Below, in pieces: positions 14,201 to 26,300 of a stretch of DNA of 64,000 nt. How positions within the stretch are numbered: the first letter of the stretch is position 1; each line of letters starts with the position of its first letter. Origin of the DNA: Parambassis ranga (taxonomy: Eukaryota; Chordata; Actinopteri; Ambassidae); the NCBI RefSeq assembly GCF_900634625.1, contig NC_041035.1, forward strand, positions 663,666-727,665, read 5' to 3'. Made by a program: the position numbers and the translations under genes. The notes under the pieces are model-generated. The model worked only from the letters and a program-made list of their open reading frames with translations. It had not been told where the DNA came from and ran no database searches.

Positions 14201-17200
14201 CTAGCTGTTCTTTACTTTATTATGATCTCTGTTTGGCCATTTTGAGTCTCTGTGGGAGGCTCCAACTGCCACCATATTGGCAGCGTCACAGTCTACCTAA
14301 ATTTCAAATACAGGCAAAGAACTGGAGCATGAATGAAGCTGGGGTGGGGTGGGGAGTGTTTGGGAGTAACCTCTCCACCTCTGCTGCACAGACATTTGTT
14401 TTAAGATGGCAGCGCCAGTCCCTTTTATACAGCGGGCAGAGACAGTACCATTTAAGCCGGATTTAACATTGTAACCACCAGAGAACCACAGCCACGGTCA
14501 TGTACGAGAAGAGATTCAATTTGGAAGTAGAGAATGATAAAACATGTTAATATAAGGACAACATCAGAAAGGAAGAGGCAGGGAGAGAAGCAGCAGCTGT
14601 TCTCAGAGTGGAAGGTGAGAGGCTGCTCTGTGTGTATGTGTGTTGATGGAGTAAACCGAGGTTTCAGCAATGAGCTCTGTAACCCAGCCTGATATATGTA
14701 GAGAGCACATTAACCATCAGGTAAACAGGCAGATTACTGCGTGATCTTGTGAATCTCACGGAAACTTGTGTCATACGCACAGATACAATAAGCTTCAGAA
14801 AACATCTGGTGGGAATAGTCGCTCTGGAGACGTGATAAAGACACGCAGGAATTCTACTTTTTTGATTTGGATATTTCAAAATTTTCTCTCAAATAAGTAT
14901 ATTTTTCCTCTATGGTGAGAGGTGCTGTGGGTATTTCATGAGCTCTGCAGAAAACACGGGTTGTGATTTACCTCTTCTCTGCAGTGGTGGCGCAGTCACC
15001 TCATCGTCATCTGCACCCTGGCAAGAACACAGCAGGTGTCATGTTTACTGTCCGTCACTTTTTGTAGCAACACAAAGGAGAAGATGTACACCAGTGATAA
15101 CTCTGATAACTAAAAATGTGTCTCCTGACGTGCATGATGTGTGTAATATTCTCACGTTGTGTTGCTATATGTATCTACAGTATATTGTGCATGTTTTGTG
15201 TCACCTCCTGTCTGTGCCGCAGCTGCAGTGTCAGATCTCCCAGGATCTGGCTCAATGTGGCTCTGACGGCTGTGTTGATGCTGCGCTGATGACAGCTGGA
15301 CACATAAGTCACGATACACACCTAAACAAACCACGCACACAGACACACACAGACACACACAGACACACACACCTACAGTTACTGTCAGTGTGTGATCTTT
15401 CAGATGTGAGTCATAGTTAACAGACAAGCTGTGACGCAGAGTGCCACGAAAACATCATAGAGAGACGCTAAACTCATTATTGAAGGTTTCCATGGCATCA
15501 TCGGTTACTATGGTTACCAGACTAGGGAGCGACAGGGGGCACGGGGGATGTATTGTCAGTGTGTCAAGCATCTTCCTGCCAGATTAAAAGGTCAACTCTA
15601 GATGTCTGACTGCAAGTAAAAAGGTAAGTCAGCAGTCAGCAACTGAGCACATGCAGACACACACACAGTAAACATATTTTGTTTAAGGAGCCTAGAGGGC
15701 CTGTGAACAATCAGGTCTGGCTTCATGTGCAGTCAAAAGAAAGGCAATATCCTCCAATTATGTTCACATTTGAGGTCTTGAGGTCAGGGTCAGGGATGAT
15801 ACATGACAGGAACAAGAAGGTAAGTAGCAGACAAGTGCTGAAAAGAATGTTCCACTCCTTCCTGCAACACCTATATACTCTATATACCCTATACTTCATA
15901 CTCTTTGGCAGTGCAGGACCCTGACGATTTTTCCTTTGTGAGTGGGAAACTAAGTTCTAAAAATGCAGTAATAAGAAAGCCTGAGGCATGGGGGGAGATT
16001 GGGAAGGTCAATAAGAGGTTGGTGAGATTGTTAAGAGTGAAAGAGTAATTAAGGGGATCCAGCTCCTGAAAATAAAAAATCTCCTTGTGATCAAATAATA
16101 AGTAAGGGTAAAGACATGGTTGATGCTGCATGGAGACGTCTGGTCCTGGAACATTACAGCTGATTCTTGTAATGTGTGTGCCATGAGGAGAAGACAGGAA
16201 CATGATAAATCTCTTTTTACCAGAATATCTCAGGGAGGCGATACTGATGGGGTGGATCCAGACTACTTAAAGCCCGATTTAATTATCTACCATGAAGCCA
16301 TGACCATTCTAACATGGAAGTCAATGGAGATTGACTCACTTTTAAATCTAGCGCTTAGAGGCTACAAGGTAAACTGCAATTTTTCTGCATGGTCTTTATT
16401 TTTTTTTTGCCCTGGAGGTTGCCACTTGATAGCTGATACAGGGAGAAATTTAAGAAGGTTCAGTGTTAGTGAAGCTAAGGTCAGGGCCTTATTTATGCAT
16501 CACTGTAAGGCTTAACAGAATTCAAACAGGCAACTTCATCTACAGGAAAGTTGTTATAAATGAGAAAATGATCTATAAACATTTATTTCTGCTATGCTAG
16601 GTCGGCCATTTTAAGATGGAGGTCTATGGGCATTGGCTTTTGGAGGCATGTTTTAAGCTTTATTCTATGTTTTCATATACATTAATGTCATATTAGAGAT
16701 AAATGATACACCTGCAGTTCTCAGCATGGCCCACACCTGCATTACTGATCTTCCTGATAATGCAGTGTTGCTGACAACATTTACAGGTACCCTGAGTTAT
16801 GACCCAAGACAGAGAAATACACACAGCAGATGGCTGGGCCCTGGCAGCACAGAGCCCATTAACACGGCATGTTTACCAGGTCTTATGAGCTGTTAATGGA
16901 CGTCAAACCTCACCTGCCTACAGGAGCAGCTGGTGCTGCTGCTGAGGGAGGCAACATCACAAGAAAATACTCGACAAGTATTTAGGAGATTACATGTTCA
17001 TTTTGCATTCAGGTTTATGTCAGATGTATTCGATGTATTTCTGGCAAAACAGAAGCTGTTTGCAATGCGTCCTCAGTAGAAAGAAGAGAGGTATTGTGCA
17101 AAGCAAGCAGCATGGAAGATTATGCTGAGATTCATTTCTACAAGTGTTTGTATTGGTCTTAAATCTATTTCCTCACAGCGATAGTCTTGTTAAACTACTG

Positions 17201-20200
17201 TTCAAATCCATATTACGGCAAGAACCCCTCAACCAAATAAAGAGAAATAACAGTATATCATTTTAAGAAATGAAGGTCAACCCCAGGATAGAAAGACCAA
17301 GAGTTCTTCCTCCAAGAAAGACCAAGAGTTCTTCCTCCAAGAAAGACCAAGAGTTCTTCCTCTGCAGCAGAGATCCTCTGTGTTCCTCTGAGGATCAGTT
17401 CATTAGAGTCACCAGCATCAGAAACCACAAATGAACAGCACCTCAGATCAGAGTCCACATAAATGCTGCAAAGAGTTCAAGCAGCAGACACATCTCAACA
17501 TCAACTGTTCAGAGGAGCCTGTGAGAACCAGACCTTCATGATCCAACTGCTGCAAAGACACCACTACTGAAGAAGAACAAGAAGAGACCCAAGAGACACA
17601 GAGAATGGACAGTAGACCCCTGGAAACCTGTAGTTTGGTCTGATGGGTCCAAATGTGAGACTTTTGGTTCCACCGTGTCCTTTCAGAAGAAGAAAAGGTC
17701 AACAGATGGTTTCTACACTGTGTGGTTCTCCATGTGAAGCATGGAGGCTGTTCACTAGCAATGTTGCTACAGCCATGCAGTGACATGCCATCCCATCTAG
17801 TCTGTGCTTAGTTGGACCATGATTTTTCAACAGGACAATGACCCCAACACACCTCCAGACTGTGTAAAGACTGTTTGACCAAGTAGGAAAGTGATGGAGT
17901 GCTGCATCAGATGACCTGGCCTCCACAATCACCTGACCTAAACCTGACTGAGAGGGTTTGGGATAAGTTGGAGCGCAGAGTGAAGGAAAAGCAGACCAAA
18001 GCTCAACAATTCTGGGAACTCCTTCAAGACTGTTGGAAAAGCACTTCAGGTGACGACCTCAAGTATAAAATATATTCTGGTTTGTCTAACCCTTTTTGTT
18101 GACTACATAATTCTGTATATGTTACATCATACATTTGATGTCTTCAGTATTAATCTACAATGTAAAACAACTATTGAATGAGAAGGTGTTGATCTTTAAA
18201 AGTTCACCTTTAAAGCCATACCGATAGAAAATGGCTGCTAAGGCTGACTGATACATGTGTTGCAGTATATCCTTTACTCTCATTATCTTCTCTCATCAGT
18301 GTCAGAAATGTAACTACGGTATGTGGAATGTGGATGGTAAAATCAGAAAAATAAGTGAGGTCCAGCATGGCACAGGACTGGTGATCCTGTTCTGTTTCTA
18401 ACATCAGCTGGTCTTCATGCCTGTGTACGTTTGTGAGTGTAGGGGAAAATTCTTCTCAGGCTTCTGAATAATTAATAAGATTACAGCATGAAACACGAGC
18501 AAGTGGGGACACGCAAAGAAAAGCTTAAAAATAGAACAAGCTGATGTTCCACAAAAAGATCAGGGACAGTTAAATCAATACTGTGTCCATGAAGACAACT
18601 CTGTGCCTCAGGTTTGCTTCGTCATGAGGTAAAAAGGTTGGATAAACAGAGATATCACCATACAGACCATATATACAGTGGCTTGCAAAAGTATTCATAC
18701 CCCTTGAACTTTTCCACATTTTCTCACATTATGACCACAAACATAAATATATTTTATTGGAATGTTATGTGAAAGACCAACACAAAGTGGCACACAATTA
18801 TGAAGCAGAAAGAAAATTAAACATGAGTTCATTTTTTTTACAATTAAAAAACTGAAAACTGTAGTGTGTAAAAGTATTCAGCCCCCCTGAGGCAATACGT
18901 TGTGGAACCCCCTTTTGCTGCAATTATAGCTGCAAGTCTTTTGGGGTATGTCTCTACCAGCTTTGCACATCTACAGACTGAAATCTTTGCCCATTCTTCG
19001 TTGCAAAACAATTCAAACTGAGTCAAATTAGATGGAGAACGTTTGTGAATAGCAGTTTTCAGATCTTGCCACAGATTCTCGATTGTATTTAGGTCTGGAC
19101 TTTGACTGGGTCATTCTAACACATTAATATGTCTCATTTTAAACCATTCCACTGTAGCTTTGGCTTTATGTTTAGGGTTGTTGTCCTGTTGGAAGGTGAA
19201 TCTCCGCCCCAGTATCAAGTGTTTTGCAGACTCCAACAGGTTTTCCTCCAAGATTGCCCTGTATTTGGCTCCATCCATCTTCCCATCAACTCTGACCTGC
19301 TTCCCTGTCCCTGCTGAAGAGAAGCAGCCCCAGAGCATGATGCTGCCACCACCATGTTTGACAGTGGGTATGGTGTGTTCAGAGTGATGTGCAGTGTTAG
19401 GTTTCTGCCACATATAGCGTTTTGCATTTAGGCCAAAAAGTTCAATTTTGGTCTCATCTGACCAGAGCACCTTCTTCCACATGATTGCTAGGTCACTCAC
19501 ATGGCTTCTTATGGTTTACTTTAACAATGGCTTTCTTAATGCCACTCTTCAATTAAGTCCAGATTTGTGCAGTGCATGACTGATAGTTGTCCCATGGACA
19601 GATTCCCCCACCTTAGCTGTAGATCTCTGCAGTTCATCCACAGTCACTATGGGCCTCTTGGCTGTGTCTCTGATCAGTGCTCTCCTTGTTTGGCCTGTTA
19701 GTTTAGGTGGATGACCATGTCTCAGTAGGTTTGCAGTTGTGCCATACTCCTTCCATTCGCCGATGATGGACTGAACAGTGGTCTGTGAGATGTTCAAAGC
19801 TTGGGAAAACTTTGTATAGCCTAACCCTGCTTTAAATATCACCACAACTTTATTCCTGACCTGTCTGGTGTGTTCCTTGCACTTCATGATGCTGTTTGCG
19901 CCCCAATATTCTCTCAACAAACCACAGAGGCCGTCACACAGCTGTATTTGGACTGAGATTAAATTACACATAGGTTGACTGTATCTAGTCATTAGGTCAA
20001 CATTCGATCAGTCAGAAATCATCAGGCAACTTCTGAAGGCAATTGGATGCACTCAGAGAAAAGGGGGCTGAATACTTTTGCACACTGCACCTTTCAGTTT
20101 TTTATTTGTAAAAAAAAAATAACTCATGTTTAACTTTCTTTCTACGTCACAACTGTATGCCACTTTGTGTTGGACTTTCACATAACATTCCAATAAAATA

Positions 20201-20249
20201 TATTTATTTTTGTGGGAATAATGTGAGAAAATGTATATATATGTATATA

Positions 20250-20316
<67 letters not shown>

Positions 20317-23300
20317 TGGCTTGCAAAAGTATTCATACCCCTTGAACTTTTCCACATTTTCTCACATTATTCCCACAAAAATAAATATATTTTATTGGAA
20401 TGTTATGTGAAAGTCCAACACAAAGTGGCATACAGTTGTGACGTAGAAAGAAAGTTAAACATGAGTTATTTTTTTTTTATATATATATATATATATATAT
20501 CTGTGACGATGAGGCTGCAGGCTGACCTACCTCTGCAATGCGCAGGATGGAGTCTCCATTAATGTCAAAGTTGGGTGAGTAGGTGATGCACAGCAGGACC
20601 TGCACCAAGACTCAGTGTGAATAAACTGTCATCAATATCAACAAGCAACAATAGCATTTTCCATTATATGTGGTACAATATTAAATATTGACAAAAACAG
20701 AAGCTCTGTGTGCTATGACTACTGAACTATCGCCCACACAAACCACTTTTTATTCTGCATACAAACTTACTCACTTAACTTCAGTCCCAGTAGGTAAATT
20801 ATGATACATTACAAATTGTTGCTGTGTAAATGTTCAATGTGTGTAAATATATATTTTAATGTGGTGAAAAGGATACATATTATACATTTTAAGCTTTGAT
20901 TTGTACATTAAACTTTATACCTTGTGGACTATCAGAATGTTTAACATATATTTATTTGGAATTTGGAATTTTTCAGAAAAAGGTGTAAGCAGGTTTCGGA
21001 GTCCACAACAAAGGAAACTAGCAAATCTAGCAGACAGTAGAAAGTAAGAATTACATATGTAGGATGTCAGATTAGGAGATTTGAGGGGCACAACTACATG
21101 ATCTTACATCCAGTCATTACCTTCATGACTTCCACCTGCAGGTCTTCATGGAGGGTTGGGGTGACTCTGATGGCCTCTAACATCTGGCTCAGCAACTGTC
21201 TCTCCAAGACCTCAACTTCCATGCCAACGCCACCAACAAACCTGTCCTCACAAAGGAGTTTCTGAGTGGAGAAATGCATTTATAGGAAAGAGGAATAAAA
21301 GAAAGGTTACAAAAAATAAAACCGTTCTAATAGTATAATAATATGATAGTATCATTTTCAGGGATTTACTATAATTTATCTTATTATTTATCTAAATACC
21401 TAGATAGGTATTTAGATATTTATTATATATTTCAATTTATCTTTGATTTCTATTTGTCTGGAACAAAAAGGAATTTCCCCTCGGGGATAAATAAAGGAAT
21501 TCTGATAATAGTAAAATATCTCTGTGGTGGCACCTGCATCCCAGTGAGTGCAAGCTGTCCCAGTTTGGTGTTTTTAGACTCCAGGGCCATCTGTAGAGGC
21601 AGCAGGCAGCGCTCACTGGAAACACACAAATCAAGATAATGTTGCAACTTGTAGTGCAGTAATACTGTCTCTAGCAGTCAGACACAGTTCCATGTGAGCA
21701 TGTTAAATGTTAGAGTGACAGCACAGTTAGAAGACTGAACAAGTTTGTTTGAAGGGTTACCAGGAGAAAGACTCTTCTGTCTAAAAAGCACATGGAAGCA
21801 GGACTGAGGTTCACTGAACTGCATCTGAACAAAGAACAACACGAGGAACAATGTCCTATGGACACATGAGACCACAGTGGAGGTGTTTGGTCTTAATGTT
21901 CACCACCATGTCTGCTGGAAACCAAACACAGAAACACCTCATGCACACTGTGGAAAAAGTAATATGTTAGAGTTAACTAGAGGTTCTTCCACAGGAAATG
22001 AGATTGTGGAGGACAAAGGGAAGCCAGCAGAAAATTAGAACGTATCAGTCTTGACCTTCATCATAAACTCCAGATCTTCTTCCCTTTCTTTGTAATACTA
22101 CACTTATTGTACTTCAAGTGCAGCATATGAAATCACATCTGAGGGGAAACAATCTCACTGATCATTTCTCATTTGACCTCACATTTCATCAACCCACAGA
22201 AGCTGCACATATCAAGATATGATAGAAAGTCATATCCTTGTTTTTGCCTGGATCAATAAATCCTAAAATCTAAACAATCTGATCCATTCACCACCCAGTG
22301 TTTTTTACTATGCACACAATGAGCAGGATGTTTCCTCCATGTCTTGTGAGTTGTGAATGCTCCTATGAAAACAAAAACCCACACTGGTTGAACATGTGTA
22401 TCCTTTTGGGGGTAACATGGTTCCTAGTATATATAATTTGGTAACATAATGCACCACAACTATTTGGTTTCCCAACTAGGCTAACTGGTCCTAACACCAA
22501 ATCATACAGTAAGAATGTGCAGAAGACAAAACACACTGAGGAGGTTTGAAGGTAGCAGGTAGCAGTTAGCAGACCAGCAGATTGCTATCTTTGTATGGAA
22601 TAGAATAGAATAGAATAGAATAGAAAATACTTTATTCATCCCAAGCTGGGAAATTTCCCAATTGCAGCAGCAAAGTGTCAGCTTACAGGCATAAAAGGCA
22701 CTGTTAGGCACTGTTAGGAAACAGAAAGCTTTATGAATAATCGTTCTTGTTTTGTCACACCTAGAACCTGCCCATATAAACTGCCAGTTCCTCACATGAC
22801 CCTTATTGGTCCAAACCTGTTGACAACACAGAGTGCTAATAATGATTATTCTGTTTCCCACCAAATCCTTCACTTTGCAGTTGAAGACAGGGCTGTTATG
22901 TAACCTCACCACTGTGTTTACTTCTCCTGACTTCACTCTTTCTTTGTCTTCACACTGTCTTGTCTTCCCATCATTATTTGTGCTTGGCTGACTCACTGTG
23001 TGCTGCCGATGGCAGGATAGCAGGCTTCATCTCTGTGCTCTCAGGCTGCTCTGATCTGTCATAAACTATACAGTTTCAAAAATCCTGCAGGGAGCCACAC
23101 TGGGCACGCTAGTTGCCAACATGCTAAATAAATTCAGTCTATATATGAGGATGCAAAGAGAAAGACAAATGCTGCTTACTTCAATTACTATCTTTGTTCT
23201 TTCAAATAGGTATCTCATAACTAGCACCCTCTAATAACAGTGTGATTGTACTGTTCATCTTCCTCCAGTGGCCCATTGCCCATCTTGTAATAGAAGGTTA

Positions 23301-26300
23301 GATCTGTTTTGTTGGGACAATGGAGCACAGCTGCACACAATCCCACTGTTTCATGAAGACATCATCATCAATAATGAATCTAATCATCTCTAATAAAACA
23401 GCAGTTTATTGCATGAATAATTTATGGCATATAGATCTGCAACATCCAGAATTTATGACATGGACACATGGATGATCAGATGTTCAGACTCTTGTCTATT
23501 CACAGCTTACTGACTGCACAGCATCTGGCTGCCATTAGCTCAGTATAATTTAATGAGTGTTCAGTATGAAAGTATTGTGGCTGTGAAGGTCCACACAAAT
23601 GCAAGAAGCAGCAACACAAACACAAAAGCCTGACAACAGAGTCATAACAAAGGTTATCTCTACACATATACACTGGGGGTATAGTGTGACAAAAATTATA
23701 CCATTTAAAAAAAAATCACTAAAAACACTCTGGGTACTCTGGCTTCCTCCCACATTCTAAAGACGTGCTTGTTAAGTCAACTGGTCACTCTAAATTGTGT
23801 AGGTGTGAGTGTGAATGGTTGTCTATCTGTATGTGTCCCCATTATGGACTGGTGACCTGTCCAGGGTGGACCCTGTCTCTCACCCGCAGGGACAGGCTCC
23901 AGCCCCCGTGACCCTGCACTGCAGGACGAAGCAGGTTCAGATATTGGATGGAAAATAAAAATAACTTTAAGTATAATTCTTCACTCAGAGGAATGTTTTT
24001 AAAATGACACAAAGCCTGCACAGCTGGGTGCTAAGGTCCACCGTTTGCATTATCAACAAAGAAATGATTGTATCACCAACATCCATTCAAATGATTCCCT
24101 TTGAGTACAACAGAGGTGTGGAAGCCAGGACTATTTAAAATATAACAGTTAACAGGTCCATGCAGTAAGCTGTAGGCTGTACAGTATACGGTTAGTAAAA
24201 CCAGACGAGCACATTAATATGCTCATTTTTAACCTTTTGTTTAGTTATATAAAGCCAGACTTACCGAAGCTGTGAGGGGGAAATCTTAGCAGATCCATTC
24301 TGGGACTCAAGTGTTTCTGTAGATTAATGAAACAAACCAAATGAGACATGGTGATTGATATGTCATATGATATAGGAATAAAGACACCTATGTTTGCAAC
24401 ATGAGATACAATAACTGAATAAAGAACAAAAATAAAGGACACCCAGGTGTATCTGTAGAGTTCCAACACAACATACAGTCTGGAAGACACTGGAACAACT
24501 GGTGGAGACAAAATTATGAAGATATTATAAAATTAATATTATCATCATTCTTTGTATTTCCCACATGCTGAGTAAGTAACATTTTGTCTTCTATCTGTCT
24601 CTGTCAACACTTGTGATAGCATCATCACAAAAGTAAAGAAACTAGTTTAGAGTGGAGAATGTGTTGGTGTCTACAGCAGGAGAAGATCTACAAGTCTATC
24701 AAAGAGCTTCAAGAACTGTGAGAGGTTTTATCAGGGAGCTCTGAGAGTCCAACAGAACAAGGCAGAGACAGGAAGAGAAACATGTGGAAGGTTCTGGAAA
24801 GAAACCCAGAGAGAGTGGAAGTGTCAGATGGAACAAACCTAGAGCTCTTGGCTCACAGAGATGTGGTCTTTTTGGAGAAAGAAACACGTTCCTACAGTCA
24901 GACATGGTGGTGGCGGTATAATGCTTTGGGGAGGATTCAGCGTGTCTCATCTTATATCATGAGTAAACCTAAGCAAACCTGGGTCTTGGTTGTGGTTTCT
25001 CTTCCCCATCATTTAGATCTTGTTGTTTTTACACTTCTAAGTTTATTTTTTGTTATAATAAAGTATGTTTGGAAATATGTTCCTTTGCTCTAATAACAGA
25101 AGATGGGTCATATTTAATTTAAACAATCACGTTTTCATAGATAAGGCCATTTGGTCTCCAGCTGTAGTTCTGATACATTTTACGTAGTTCCAGCTGAATA
25201 TCATGCAGTATTGATACAGTGGTAAGTGAATATGTTGAAGTGCATCCTCATGTTGACTTAACCTCAGTGAACTGACAGAAAAACGACAGGTTCCCAAGCA
25301 GAACCTTGAAATAAGAGACTTGCTGACAACACTAATTTCCTGCACTGTGCACAGGCGCTCATGCTACAGATAGGACTCCAGCTCCAGTGGACAACAGTCT
25401 GGCCCTTGCCCTGTACAGAGGTGGTCATAAACTGCACTGATGAAACTGCCCATGTTATGGGCGTGTCAGGAAGTCTGTAGAAGAAATAAGCATAAGCACT
25501 TTGATCAAAGCGCTGTGAGACCAGTTCTGATTGTAAAATGCACTATATAAATAAAACTGACTTGAACTGAATAATTCAGACCACACTTGTGGATGCTGTG
25601 TCTGGTCCACATCCCTTGGACAATGTGTGTGTTACACAGTGCTTCCTTCATCAGCACAACCTAAACCCACTCTTTACTGTCTCACCACCGAAAAGGTCAG
25701 ACAGGCACATTGTGCCCATCAGTGCTGATGGCGTTCCCTCTGACGTCAGTCACGGTTTTCCACTTTTTCTAAAGGTGCTCAATACATTTTCCAGGACATT
25801 TTCCAACTGGCAGAGCACAGCCCGCAGTGAGGCTTATCAGAGAACCTGTGGAACAAGCAGTGAACTGTGGCAGCAGACAGTAACGAGGCTGGCAAGGGTT
25901 CATGGGAACGGGTTAACTCCAGTTGTCCACCGATCACAGGGCAGAACTTTGATCTGATTTGACTGTTCGTGCTATATTTACTACATGTGATACCATGACT
26001 TGACAGCCCTGTGGCGCTCTAAACTTACACATAACTCATATAAATAGTCCTTTTGTTGTGCATGATAGCTGCCTGAGACTGAGGAAGCATAAAACAGAAG
26101 CCCCTCAAACATACAGTTTACAAAGAAGCAAATCAGATTAAACAGAAACAGCATGTCAGCAATGTAGCCTAAAGAAATATGAATGAGTTTGGGTGTCCCC
26201 TGTAGTCAGTGTAACACATTTGTACATTTTGGGTGGTCTATTAATGCGGAAACCTTCATATACCACCAATCAAAGTCTGCAAATACCTGACTGATAATGA

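Noticed and set aside
22502..22996. 164-codon minus ORF as a gene
   Set aside because: Overlaps a LINE 3' tail with pentanucleotide repeats and has no homology that I recognise.
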